NCBI GenBank assembly: GCA_963920575.1
Contig: OY986968.1
Location: 25,550,129-25,614,128 of the forward strand
Direction of reading: 5' to 3'
Source of the DNA: Narthecium ossifragum
Lineage: Eukaryota; Streptophyta; Magnoliopsida; Dioscoreales; Nartheciaceae
DNA: 64,000 nt
This document shows, one piece after another, positions 8,718-18,137 of the stretch. A program made the position numbers and the translations under genes. Under the pieces are notes generated by a model. It had not been told where the DNA came from. It saw nothing but the letters and a program-made list of their open reading frames with translations, and did not search any database. Positions within the stretch are counted from its first letter, which is position 1. Every line of letters begins with the position of its first letter.

Positions 8718-11424
8718 TATTTTTTTTTATTAGTTGAGCTCGAAAGCTAAGGGTTGTTTACAAAGTCAGGGGGAGGGAATCTAACCCCTCCTCAGCTTGC
8801 CAGGCAAAACTGGTGTCCGCAGCTCGACACCATCTGGCGACCCTATCAGCCCTAACATTGTCATGTCTACAAATATGCAACATACAAACGGACTCAAACT
8901 CCATGAATAGACGCCAGACAACCCTCACTAAATTTTCCCCCTCCCTGGGCCAGACCCTTTGCCCCCTCAGGACCTCCACAACCTCTTTGGCATCAGACTC
9001 AATGACAATGCGCTTTTCCCCCTTCTCTTTGGCCCATTCCAGAGCTTTACGTACTCCTTCCATCTCCGCCTCAAACACAGACCTAGCCATGATCCTCATG
9101 CCTTGTATCCACTTTGGCTCATCTCCTTTCCCAAGTGTCACCACTCCAACTGCTGCCCGGTCGCCATCCACCTCTCGCGATGCATCAACCTGCATGATCG
9201 TGACGCCCAGACGGTCCTCCTTACTTCGTCCTTCCCGGCCTCTGTGCCCCTCCCGGAGGAACTCTTCCGCCATCCTCCTTGCTTTCCTCGCAACCACCTC
9301 CGCCGGCTCCCCTCCATTCTCAAACACCCGACCATTACGGTCCTTCCAGATAAGCCACACCGCATAGCCAAGGAGAGCTTGCCGGCGCTGGACGCCCTCC
9401 TGGCTGGACGATCGTCCTATGGCCTGTATCAAAGCTTCAGAGCTCCACTCTCCACCGCCCACACCATCGTTCCCTAGCACAATGTCAAGTACTTGAGAGG
9501 CAAAACCATACTCAAACAGAGCATGCTCTGCTGTCTCCTCCACGCCGCACCTCGGGCATCCCCTTTCCGACGTCAGACGTAGACTCCACAAGGTGTCACG
9601 CACGGGGATCCTACCCCGCAAGACCTTCCATATGAACTGCCGAACCCGCGGACCCGCCGGAATTCTCCATACACTGGACCATTTCCTCTGCTCCTCCTCG
9701 TCGCAACCCCCACAGTAACGTTGGAGCAGGAGGTTATAAGCCGAGGACGACGAAACCAGCCCATCAGCACTGAGCTCCCAACGGTGTTTGTCCCTCATGC
9801 CTGGTAAGGCCGCCGGCAAGGATGTAATGGCTTTAGCCAGCTCCGGGTGGAATAACTCCGCTACTCTCCCACCATCCCACCCAGTATCCGTCTGTAGGTC
9901 TCCAACCAGTATGTGATCCAAGTTGTCACTAACCATGCATGGCCTGCTATTGATGGCATCTTCCAGCACCCAACGGTCTTTAAGCACCTCGATCCTGCTC
10001 TGTCTTCCAGGTTCCCAACTCAATCCCAGCCGCAAGTCTTCAACTGCATCACAGATCATATGCCAGTGCTTAGATGTGGAAAACTTCCGGCCATGGCTGG
10101 GTAAAACACCATGCCATTTATACTTCGCTTTAGCAATCAACGTCCAAATGGATTGTTGATCTTCCAAGAAGACCGCAGCTCTCTTCAGCTTAAGTGCTCT
10201 TTGCCATATGCTGTAATCTCGAACGCCAAGGCCTCCCCATTCCTTGGGTCGGCATACCTCCCTCCAAGCCACTGTACTGATACCCGATCTCCTCCCCTGC
10301 CAGACGAAGTCCCTGCACATCTTCTCCATATTCCTAATCACCTTCACATGCATTGCACCACAGGTCATAGCATGTACCGGAATGCCCTGCAGTACTGACC
10401 TAAGAAGAGTGACCCGGCCAGCCTCAGATAGTCTCCTCCCTTGCCACCCTGTGATTCTAGCCGCCATCTTCTCCAGCACCGGCGAGAAATCCGTCGAACG
10501 AAGCTTCTTTGCGCTGATGGGCGCACCCAAGTATTGCCAACCCACGTCGCTCTGTCTCACCTTAAGGATGCCGCAAATTGCAATCCGCCTATCATTTTCC
10601 ACCCTCCTGGAGAACCGGATGCTGCTCTTATTTGGGTTCATCTCCAACCCACTAAGCACATGGAACAGAACCAATTTTTGGCGGAGTCTTCTCGCTTCCA
10701 AGCAGGTGGCTCTGGTAGCAAGCAGGCAACCATCCGCATACAGCAAATGGGAGATGGAGAAGGCGGAATTCCTGAACTTGATGCCTTCCACCGCATACCC
10801 CGGACTCTTCAGGATGCAGGACAGAGCTTCCTGGACCAACAAAAACAAATATGGGGAGAGGGGATCCCCTTGGCGTAACCCTCGCCGCGCCTTAACTCTC
10901 CCTTGCACCTCTCCATTCACAATGAAGGAGTACATACCTCCTTGGACGCAGGCCATCACCCATTGGATCCACCGTTGCGGGAACTCCATCCTCCGCAGGA
11001 CCTCTGCAAGAAAGGACCACCGGACCCTGTCATAGGCAGACATCAGATCCACCTTGAGCACCATAAGGCTTCTGGTCTTGGGGGCAACTTCCACTGAGTG
11101 AACGATCTCCTGCGCTGCGTCTATGCTATCAAAAACATTTCTTCCCTTCAAAAACGCAGACTGCTCCAAGCTTACCAGCTCCTCCAGCGGACTTTTGAGC
11201 CTTTGCACCATAATACTGGTGATCACCTTATACCCAACGTTACAAAGGCTAATTGGCCTAAAATCCTTCACACGACTGGGCAGCTTGCACTTTGGCACCA
11301 ACGTGATGAACGTTTCATGCCATGCAGGAGGGAGTCTCGAATGCTGAAAGAAACCTCGTATGATCTCCACAAACTGTGGTCCAACAACGTCCCAGAACCA
11401 AATGTAGAACTCCGCTGGAATGCC
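8718..11424 (-). mobile_element. 5'-truncated non-LTR retrotransposon (L1-type LINE) with 14-bp target duplication
   Basis: The element is on the minus strand. Its A-rich 3' tail appears as tttttttttat at about 8721-8731. It is flanked by a perfect 14-bp duplication atctttgatcctgt at 8704-8717 and 11425-11438. The 5' end is cut within the reverse transcriptase region at the motif DGIPAEFY, so the gag-like ORF and endonuclease are missing. 5' truncation is typical of target-primed reverse transcription. The perfect duplication suggests a fairly young insertion. Confidence 0.9.
8758..11424 (-). CDS. LINE reverse transcriptase / zinc-binding / RNase H polyprotein, 5'-truncated
   Basis: One long open frame of nearly 890 element-encoded codons, without stops. 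In order it shows reverse transcriptase blocks (FRPISLCNVGYK, LKVDLMSAYDRVRW, GLRQGDPLSPYLF, LLYADG), the LINE-typical segment WQGRRLSEAGRVTLLRSVLQ, a zf-RVT region (CPRCGVEETAEH) and a C-terminal RNase H domain (VDAS, EAEMEGV, IESDAK, NVRADRVAR). The catalytic box normally reads YADD; here it is YADG, so a metal-binding Asp is replaced. The zf-RVT motif also appears to have Tyr where a last Cys is usual. The first codons of the open frame beyond 11424 come from flanking DNA. Such proteins copy LINE RNA into DNA; this copy should be inactive because of truncation and the active-site change. Confidence 0.88.
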   Translation of the reverse strand, partial: GIPAEFYIWFWDVVGPQFVEIIRGFFQHSRLPPAWHETFITLVPKCKLPSRVKDFRPISLCNVGYKVITSIMVQRLKSPLEELVSLEQSAFLKGRNVFDSIDAAQEIVHSVEVAPKTRSLMVLKVDLMSAYDRVRWSFLAEVLRRMEFPQRWIQWVMACVQGGMYSFIVNGEVQGRVKARRGLRQGDPLSPYLFLLVQEALSCILKSPGYAVEGIKFRNSAFSISHLLYADGCLLATRATCLEARRLRQKLVLFHVLSGLEMNPNKSSIRFSRRVENDRRIAICGILKVRQSDVGWQYLGAPISAKKLRSTDFSPVLEKMAARITGWQGRRLSEAGRVTLLRSVLQGIPVHAMTCGAMHVKVIRNMEKMCRDFVWQGRRSGISTVAWREVCRPKEWGGLGVRDYSIWQRALKLKRAAVFLEDQQSIWTLIAKAKYKWHGVLPSHGRKFSTSKHWHMICDAVEDLRLGLSWEPGRQSRIEVLKDRWVLEDAINSRPCMVSDNLDHILVGDLQTDTGWDGGRVAELFHPELAKAITSLPAALPGMRDKHRWELSADGLVSSSSAYNLLLQRYCGGCDEEEQRKWSSVWRIPAGPRVRQFIWKVLRGRIPVRDTLWSLRLTSERGCPRCGVEETAEHALFEYGFASQVLDIVLGNDGVGGGEWSSEALIQAIGRSSSQEGVQRRQALLGYAVWLIWKDRNGRVFENGGEPAEVVARKARRMAEEFLREGHRGREGRSKEDRLGVTIMQVDASREVDGDRAAVGVVTLGKGDEPKWIQGMRIMARSVFEAEMEGVRKALEWAKEKGEKRIVIESDAKEVVEVLRGQRVWPREGENLVRVVWRLFMEFESVCMLHICRHDNVRADRVARWCRAADTSFAWQAEEGLDSLPLTL

Positions 11425-11438
11425 ATCTTTGATCCTGT

Positions 11439-11747
11439 CATTGTTTTTGATAATAGTGAATGGTTTTTTGAGAATGGAAACCAACAGAATCAAAATATTC
11501 TGTGGGGATATAGCTATATATATGCATGGATTTGAACTTTGGATATCTTTTTAAACCACAAGCTATTCAAAATTAAGCTTTAAGCTGACAGGAAAGAGTT
11601 GAATGAGTAATTTTAGAGAACCCAACAAAACATGACAGGCTTATATAGCTCATGTGTGGACTTGAATGAGTTAAGTTTAGAGAACCCAACAAACAACTTT
11701 TGATTGTGTCGGGACTCTTCATGAGCTCAGTGGTTGGTGAAAGCAGA

Positions 11748-11791
<44 letters not shown>

Positions 11792-12330
11792 CCCCTATAT
11801 ATGTAAAGGACCTATATGAAATGCTCATTTGTCTTCTTCTTCTTCAGCGCCCTTTTCCTTTCTATTCCTTATGGAGGCAGGCCACGCATGACACCACCAT
11901 CTTTATAACAAAGGGCCAAACAACATTGGAGATGGTGAAAGAGAGTGCTTGGCCATCTTTTTTCCATCTTTATTTTTGTCGTCCTTGCTCCCTCCTCGAT
12001 TGAATTTTTTGCCCGAAGGAACCCCCCGATATTTCCTTTTAACACTTTCGGGCCCCAGTGTTTTTTTTCCAAAACCGGACCTCTATTTAAAAAAATTCAA
12101 TGATACCCTTTAATGATACACATGTTATCGAATGCCACGTCATGTGCATGTCATGGCATGGTCACGGTGGCTACCACATAACGTACGGGCGATGACATGT
12201 ACGTCATATATGGAAAATAAAAAATGAACCTTCTAATTAATGTAAATATATATGTTAGGCCCCGTTAAAAGGCCGTTTAGCTACCCCACTTGAAAAAGTC
12301 ATGTACGGAAACATTACAAATGATGAGGGT
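11439..12330. repeat. Orphan copy of FT-upstream sequence
   Basis: From about 11620 to 11970 this resembles 3620-3900 upstream of FT-like 1: gattgtgtc..ctc, catgagctcagtggttg, aaatgctcatttgtcttc and gccaaacaacattggag. No FT exon follows it. It contains a (GA)n run at about 11749-11789. The rest, to 12330, shows no gene. Confidence 0.55.
11749..11789. repeat. (GA)n microsatellite
   Basis: About 20 GA units inside the orphan FT-upstream block. The corresponding place in the FT-like 1 upstream copy has only a short aagaaagaggg. Confidence 0.85.
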
Positions 12331-12904
12331 TTGAAGAAGTATTGTCTTAATCTTGAAAACTTTTTATGACATGGCCAATCTTCTGATATTGACGGCTTAG
12401 ATTTATATCATAAACTAAAGCTTTTGAAATAAGTTTTATCATTAGAAAATAACAATCCAATTCAAATCTTGAACTATTTCAAAAGGCTAGATAGATTGTT
12501 TTTCAAATATCTTTATCGCATATAGAATATTGTTGACAATGCTTGTAATAGTTGCTTCTGCAGAAAGAAGCTTTTCAAAATTAAAGCTAATAAAATCTTA
12601 CTTTCAATTAGGGGCGGACCCATTCACAAATCAGGGGGGGCCTGGGCCTGGGCCCCCCCTGAAATTTTTTTTTTAGCTTAGCCTTCTGTGGGCCCCGCGC
12701 CCTCCACTCCTACCCACAGTGCTCCTGGCCCCCCCTGAGTTACCCTTCCTCCCTTGGCCCCCCCTTACTTGAGGGGCTGGGTCCGCCCCTGCTTTCGATC
12801 AGTCATATCATAAGAAAAATTAAATAGATTAGCAATGTTATCTATTGAAAAAGATATATTAGCTAAACTTGAATATAAAAATTTAATAAGTTCTTTCACG
12901 ACCT
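12330..12904 (+). pseudogene. hAT transposase C-terminal remnant, interrupted by a second hAT element
   Basis: Just before the insertion the frame reads VASAERSFSKLKLIKSY, the hallmark of the hAT dimerisation domain. It continues after the insertion as LNRLAMLSIEKDILAKLEYKNLI. Upstream traces around 12360-12540 carry several stops. The element at 12609-12791 splits it, and an in-frame stop lies in the SVIS-EKLN stretch. It is a decayed fragment of an autonomous hAT element, with no function expected. Confidence 0.72.
12609..12791. mobile_element. Non-autonomous hAT element (183 bp) inserted in a hAT remnant
   Basis: The ends are taggggcggaccca and tgggtccgcccctg, a clear terminal inverted repeat of the CAGGGGCGGA type. 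Flanking 8-bp duplications are ctttcaat (12601-12608) and ctttcgat (12792-12799), with one mismatch. Eight-bp duplications are the hAT rule. The interior is GC-rich with runs of G and C and has no reading frame. Confidence 0.82.
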
Positions 12905-13054
12905 AAAAAGCTAAAATGATGATTTTTTAAATAAATTTATTATATTTAATTGATTTCAATCGTGATTAGTAAATACTTAGGAGGCTCATTTGATTTATTT
13001 GCGTAAGTCCCAAAATTGATTAGGCCGGGCCTGGCTGACGCGAGGGCATAAAAT

Positions 13055-13690
13055 GCATTTTAGGGAAAAAGTGGCATGGGGGGCAAGGATTGACCTGTTG
13101 GAGGACACAAGTTATTAAAATTGTTATGAGTACCAAACAAACATATGAAGTTACTTTAGGTGTACCACTCTTGCTACTCTTTGATTGTCCATTATGCTCA
13201 ATAGTGCCGGTTCTTTGACGTCCAAAGACATCTTGACATGGCATAGCTGATGCCATGGCATAGAAGGCATTTTAGGGAAAAAGTGGTCTGGGGGGGCAAG
13301 GATTGACCTGTTGGAGGACATAAGTTAAAATTGTTATGAGCACCAAACAAACATATGAAGTTACTTTAGGTGTACCATTCTTGCTACTCTTTGATCGTCC
13401 ATTATGCTCTATAGTGCCGGTTCTTTGACGTCCAAAGACATCTTGACATGTCATAGCATATATAGAAGGCATTTTAGGGAAAAAGTGGCCTGGGGGGCAA
13501 GGATTGACCTGTTGGAGGACACAATATAAGTTATTAAAATTGTTATGAGTACCAAACAAACATATGAAGTTACCTTAGGTGTACCACCATTCTTGCTCCT
13601 CTTTGATTGTCCATTATGCTCTATAGTGCCAGCTCTTTGACGTCCAAAGACATACTGCAGTCAATTTGTGCATAATCGCTATCCTTGGTG
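13055..13690. repeat. Three tandem copies of a ~205-bp segment of the FT-upstream block
   Basis: Copies start at 13055, 13267 and 13469, each with gcattttagggaaaaagtgg. Each contains gcaaggattgacctgttgga, catatgaagtta, ttcttgct and ttctttgacgtccaaagaca or close variants. A single related copy lies upstream of FT-like 2 (6040-6130), and part lies at 3895-3960. After the third copy the text continues like 6135-6300. Confidence 0.8.
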
Positions 13691-13799
13691 TGCTCTTTTT
13701 CTGATGATGAACTTATTGACATCAACTCACATACTGGCCAAATTATTATATCTAATCATGAGCTAAGGTACCTGCATGGAATGGTGCGCCTCCAGCCTC

Positions 13800-14362
13800 C
13801 AGGGCGGTCCCTGAGTTTTCGGAGGCCCTAGGCTAATTTTTAAAATGGGGCCTTCTATATTTCAATGATTAAATTTCAAATATGTAAAAACAACTTTCTA
13901 ATATTATAAGCATTAAAAAAAGTAAATCTATAAAAATATTTCTCACTAAAATTGTCCAAAAAAAAAGTATAACTTGAACACTCCCCTTCTATCATTTTTA
14001 GAGGCAAAATTGTTAATTAAGCTTGTATAGTCTATGTCATCCATCAAAACCTTTTCAATTGACAACATGGCTAAACCGTTCATCCTTTCTTGTGATATGG
14101 TTGATCGAAGGTAAGACTTAATCAACTTCAACTTTGAAAAACTTCTTTCTCCAGATACAACCGTAACCGAAATAGTCCCACCACCACACCAGTTGAGGGC
14201 CTTGAGGCGGTTGAGCTTTCTGTAAAGCAATAAAGAACTGTTGAACTAACCAGTACCCATGTAAACCCATCAAAGTACCAAACTAGGGGGCCCTAAAAAT
14301 TGATTATTTTTTTAGGGGCCCTAGGCCATGGCCTTGTGGGCCTTGGCCCAGGGACGGTTCTG
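13800..14362 (-). mobile_element. Deleted hAT element with transposase tail and 8-bp target duplication
   Basis: The ends cagggcggtccctgag and (reversed) cagaaccgtccctggg form imperfect terminal inverted repeats. A perfect 8-bp duplication ccagcctc flanks the element at 13792-13799 and 14363-14370. Removing the element restores continuity with the FT-upstream copy near 6240-6300 (cctgcatg ... ttataagtag). On the minus strand it encodes a transposase end (see separate entry). Confidence 0.88.
13946..14230 (-). pseudogene. hAT transposase dimerisation domain fragment
   Basis: A 94-codon open frame contains SGERSFSKLKLIKSYLRST and MNGLAMLSIEKVLMDDIDY, the C-terminal dimerisation domain of hAT transposases (zinc-finger MYM/TTF-type host annotations share it). 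The catalytic and DNA-binding parts are absent, so the element is an internally deleted derivative and needs a transposase in trans. The frame is intact over the visible part, which suggests it is younger than the broken fragment at 12.5 kb. Confidence 0.75.
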
Positions 14363-15016
14363 CCAGCCTCCTTGGTTATAAGTAGTTTGAGACTTCTGCA
14401 GAGAAACTGCTTCAATACGGTTTTCATGCAAAGAAAGGTGGCCAAATTTCCGACGTCAAGATTAACTTTGTTACTCGATCGGTGATTAGATTTTAGTGCA
14501 TGTATACGTAGCATCATATATATATATCAACGTTGGTGATGATCATGGATGGAGTTTAATTGAAGTCGTCTAACTTGCTCAACCATCATTATATTCTCCT
14601 AGCTATTCTAATGGCAAAACAAAAACCGGTGGCTGGGGTTCCAAATCGAACCCCAAGTATTGGGTTCCATATTATAGTAACAATTAACGGATGTTCTAAA
14701 TCTTTCGAAGTAGATTAATGTAAGCAAGCATGAAGCATATATAGATGTCGGGGTGGTCAATCTATAGGACGTTCAAAGATACTAGATTTGTTTGCGAGTC
14801 CGTGAGGGTTTAGGTCCCTACAATCCTTTCTCACAAATCCCCCCTAAAATATCCCATCTTTCACCATCTATTATATCCAACGGTCTAAAAGATGCCAACC
14901 TATCACTATCACTCACTCACTAAAAGACATTCCTCTTCGTCTTTTTCAAAAAAAAAACATCTTCTATTTTCTCTCAAAGCCCCGACCCAAGTCACATCTC
15001 CCTGCTCTATGCCCGA

Positions 15017-15566
15017 TGATGCAGGATAAAATCCGGACAACCCCGACCGTCAGATGGCCATAACTTTTGATCCGGATATCCGATCGGGGCGTGCGACTAG
15101 TCGAAACGACCGGGTCGACGAGCCCGTTGTTAATCATCGATCTATCCATGATGGCTGGTCAGATCGTCAAATTCTTTTTCCTTTTGGTCTAAAAATTAGT
15201 TTTAGTGAAAACTTTCCTTTTTTTGGCAGTTTTATCGGTTTCTATTTTTGACAAATTCCTAGTTTGAGTAGGATTTATCCTTTTCTTTTAAATTTCGAAT
15301 TTAATTTCAGTTTTAGGACTTGGATTAGGATTAGTTGGTTGAGTTCATGTTTTAGTTGAGTTGGTTGGTTGAGTCCATGTTTTAGTTCAGTTGGTCTTTC
15401 CTTAATCCTATAAAAGGAGGCCTTATGGTTTGTAAAAGGTTGGTTATGAATAAGAAAATAGGGTTTTTGGTTTCTTCCTCTATAGAAATCTGGTCATCTC
15501 TCCCATAGAGAGTTTGGTTGTCTCTCCCATAGAGAGGTTCCACCTTCCACGTTTTACCCTGCGCCA
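15017..15566 (+). repeat. 5' LTR
   Basis: It starts TGATGCAGGATAAAATCC and ends gcgcca. It contains a TATA-like tataaaagg near 15409-15418 that could serve as core promoter, followed by a transcribed R/U5-like region. It matches 16426-16972. Confidence 0.9.
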
Positions 15567-15569
15567 GAG

Positions 15570-15581
15570 TGGTATCAGAGC
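15570..15581 (+). other. Primer binding site (initiator Met tRNA type)
   Basis: The sequence tggtatcagagc is the standard plant retrotransposon PBS complementary to the 3' end of initiator methionine tRNA, placed just inside the left LTR. Confidence 0.9.
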
Positions 15582-15607
15582 TATACGAGTTCCTGGGAAG
15601 AGGAGCC

Positions 15608-16675
15608 ATGACTCCTCGAACCAGAGCTAACCGTGCTCGACGGCCGCCTAGTGTATCTCCACCGCCGCCGCCGCCGCCTAGAAGGCGTGGTCGTCCTCCT
15701 GTCAATGAGGGGCCGCCCCCACGGGAACAAGGGGTGTTGCAGGCAACCATCGTTGATCTTCAACGACAGGTGGCTGCCCTCCAACTCCAGTTACAACATC
15801 ATGATCAAGATAGGACGCCCTCGCTGGAAGAGGAAGAGGAGTTGTCATCAGACGAGTCCTCCTTTCAGAATATGTACGCCGACCATCCACCCTTTCGACG
15901 CCATGACCAGCGGGACCACCGAGCTTCAGACTGCCGCCTGCCTGCCAGCCGACCAGGGAAGGCTCTGCTCTGGGAGGAAGACGCGGATGTTCAGGTGGAC
16001 ACCCCTGAACCCGTGTTTGATAGCTACGGCGATGAAGAGGAGATCCTGTACGGGGATGAAGAGAAACATGCGGACCTGCCCGAACCCGTCTACGATGACT
16101 ATGGCGATAAAGAAGAGATTTTGTACGACGATGGTCCTGCAACCGTGGTCCTGCAGAAGAGCTTCTTGTCGTCCAAGGAGGAGGTCAACGAGAAACAGGT
16201 GACCCTATCACCGAGACGGGGGAAGCTGTGGCCCGAGCCCAAGACCGAGGAAGTCCGAATTGGGACTATGTTGTCACGGTCACAGTTTCTGGAGGAGTCC
16301 GTCCGAGTCCAGAGGCCACCCCACTTGCCGATTTCTGATTCCTGTAAGGTGAAACTTCGGGATCCAAACAGAGGGGTTCATTGCGGTCCAGACTCGAGGA
16401 CGAGTCCTCTCCAACCAGGGGAGGATGATGCAGGACAAAATCCGGACAACCCCGACCGTCAGATGGCCATAACTTTTGATCCGGGTATCCGATCGGGGTG
16501 TGCGACCAGTCGAAACGACCGGGTCGACGAGCCCGTTGTTAATCATCGATCTATCCATGATGGCTGGTCAGATCGTCAAATTCTTTTTCCTTTTGGTCTA
16601 AAAATCAGTTTTAGTGAAAACTTTCCTTTTTTGGCAGTTTTATCGGTTTCTATTTTTGACAAATTCCTAGTTTGA
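15608..16675 (+). CDS. Truncated gag-like protein of the non-autonomous LTR element
   Basis: An open frame starts at ATG 15608 (MTPRTRANRARRPPSV) and runs past the internal region into the right LTR, ending at 16675. The N-terminus is basic and proline-rich, then comes a short coiled-coil-like stretch (IVDLQRQVAALQLQLQ), as at the start of many plant Ty3/gypsy Gag proteins. An acidic tandem motif follows (PEPVFDSYGDEEEILY and PEPVYDDYGDKEEILY). The Gag core, zinc knuckle and all Pol domains are missing. It may be translated but has no known catalytic role. An earlier non-ATG start in the same frame is possible. Confidence 0.6.
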   Translation: MTPRTRANRARRPPSVSPPPPPPPRRRGRPPVNEGPPPREQGVLQATIVDLQRQVAALQLQLQHHDQDRTPSLEEEEELSSDESSFQNMYADHPPFRRHDQRDHRASDCRLPASRPGKALLWEEDADVQVDTPEPVFDSYGDEEEILYGDEEKHADLPEPVYDDYGDKEEILYDDGPATVVLQKSFLSSKEEVNEKQVTLSPRRGKLWPEPKTEEVRIGTMLSRSQFLEESVRVQRPPHLPISDSCKVKLRDPNRGVHCGPDSRTSPLQPGEDDAGQNPDNPDRQMAITFDPGIRSGCATSRNDRVDEPVVNHRSIHDGWSDRQILFPFGLKISFSENFPFLAVLSVSIFDKFLV

Positions 16676-16972
16676 GTAGGATTTATCCTTTTTTTTTATT
16701 CCAAATTTAATTTCAGTTTTAGGACTTGGATTAGGATTGGTTGGTTGAGTCCATGTTTTAGTTGAGTTGGTTGGTTGAGTCCATGTTTTAGTTGAGTTGG
16801 TCTTTCCTTAATTCTATAAAAGGAGGCCTTAGGTTTGTAAAAGGTTGGTTTTTGATGAATAAGAAAATAGGGTTTTTGGTTTCTTTCTCTATAGAAATCT
16901 GGTCATCTCTCCCATAAAGAGTTTGGTTGTCTCTCCCATAAAGAGGTTTCACCTTCCACGTTTTACCTTTCA
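16426..16972 (+). repeat. 3' LTR
   Basis: It matches the 5' LTR, ends ttaccttTCA and is followed by the target duplication cccga. A gagga purine tract precedes it. Confidence 0.9.
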
Positions 16973-17640
16973 CCCGACCACCACCTCCTTCCTCACTCAG
17001 TGGTCAATGACCCACTGAACCCATTACTCCATTTAATTTCGACGAGCCTTCCAAACCCCGTTCCGACGTCACTTCCATCAACTCTGACGTGACCCCGACC
17101 TCAACTCTCCCTTCCCCGACGACCTCTCGCCACCCCCAATCAGCGCCGTCCACGACTCAGGCAGCTCTCCTCCCCATTGAAACCCCCTCCCGATCGAGTT
17201 CATCCCATTCCACACCGGCACCGCGCGGCAGCCCACTCACCACTGCCACCTCCGGTCACCCCGATCTCCACAAACACCGGCGAGATCCGCACCTCCGTAC
17301 CTCCTCCATTCCCTCCCGGCGTGATCCGCCGCCTGTACGTCGTTGTTCCTGAAGGAGGCCACGTGGCCACCATCTCCTTCCTAAGTTCTGACGACCCACT
17401 AAACCCATTATTCTATTAATTTCAACGAGCCTTCCAAATCCCATTCCGACGTCACCTCCATGAACTCCGGTGGATACTTGAGTTGGGGTTCTGAGAGAAA
17501 GCAGATCAAGGGTTTTTTTGAAAAAAGCAAAGAGGGATGTCTTTATAGTGGTGGGTGATGAGTCGGCGTCTTCTAAACGGTGGGATATAATGGATGGTGA
17601 GAGATGGGGTATTTTAAAAGGAGTTTGGGGTATTTTAAAG

Positions 17641-18130
17641 AAAAAAAAAAAAAAAAAAAAATCGATTCATACGATGATACATGTATAGAGTGCTGATTTG
17701 TGCACATGCTAATATGATATGTGTATTATACATGTCATGATCCGTAGTTAAAGTACCGACTCTTTCATCTATCCTATCGATACTTGACTATCAATAAGTG
17801 ATATGTGCATTACACATATACACGAATCTTTACTCATATATATAAAACTTGAGAGCGCTCACACTTGTTTAAACTAAATTAACTGCCCTACATTCTGCTT
17901 TTATGTGCATTAATTAATAATTTTGATTAATTAAAGGCACAACATGCAGTATGGTGGAATTAATGCCTTCAGCATCTCATTGGTCATCCGAACAACATGC
18001 TGGAAGTTATATCTGGTAGTCCAACTCAGATGGTACTAATTAGGAATTACGTACCAATTATGGAAAAAGCAGCACAGGGATAGCAGCTAGCTAGCTATAG
18101 CAGCATGGCTAGAGCTCTCTGATCTTCCCC
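17641..18130. repeat. Poly-A tract and FT-upstream-type repeat
   Basis: An A-run lies at about 17641-17661. From 17690 to 17830 the sequence (gtgtattatacatgtcat, tctttcatct, gatacttgactatc) resembles 6545-6670 upstream of FT-like 2, continuing the orphan upstream copy that begins near 11.6 kb. From 17830 to 18130 no gene is seen. Confidence 0.45.
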
Positions 18131-18137
18131 TCTACTT

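Larger units (their letters stand above)
15017..16972 (+). mobile_element. Non-autonomous LTR retrotransposon, complete with LTRs, PBS and target duplication
   Basis: Two direct LTRs (15017-15566 and 16426-16972) begin TGATGCAGGA and are flanked by the 5-bp duplication cccga (15012-15016 and 16973-16977). A tRNA-iMet type primer site tggtatcagagc lies at 15570-15581, three bases after the left LTR. A purine-rich tract aggggagga precedes the right LTR. The internal region is only about 860 bp and has no protease, reverse transcriptase or integrase, so the element depends on a helper. Few LTR differences are visible (for example ggataaaa/ggacaaaa), suggesting relative youth. Confidence 0.93.
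14829..17640. mobile_element. Long-TIR (Mutator-like) element, split by an LTR retrotransposon
   Basis: The left segment around 14829-14990 (aaaatatcccatcttt, caccatctattatatcc, ggtctaaaagatgcc) recurs reversed at about 17480-17640 (ggtattttaaaaggag, ggatataatggatggtgag). The arms are about 150 bp. The remaining interior (16978-17480) is GC-rich and has a direct duplication: 16990-17085 resembles 17375-17465 (gacccactgaacccatta, acgagccttcca, gacgtcac). Long arms and GC-rich cargo suggest a MULE, but I could not fix the exact ends or a 9-bp duplication. Confidence 0.5.

Noticed and set aside
8813..11035. Long plus-strand open frames opposite the LINE (for example 8813-9367 and 10244-11035)
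   Set aside because: They are antisense shadows of the reverse transcriptase frame; only the minus strand gives recognisable domains.
15633..16202. Alternative frames across the LTR element ORF
   Set aside because: They overlap the gag-like frame, whose coiled-coil and acidic repeats make more sense.
17089..17444. Pro/Ser/Thr-rich open frames in the long-TIR element
   Set aside because: They are driven by GC-rich composition; no domain or start context was seen.
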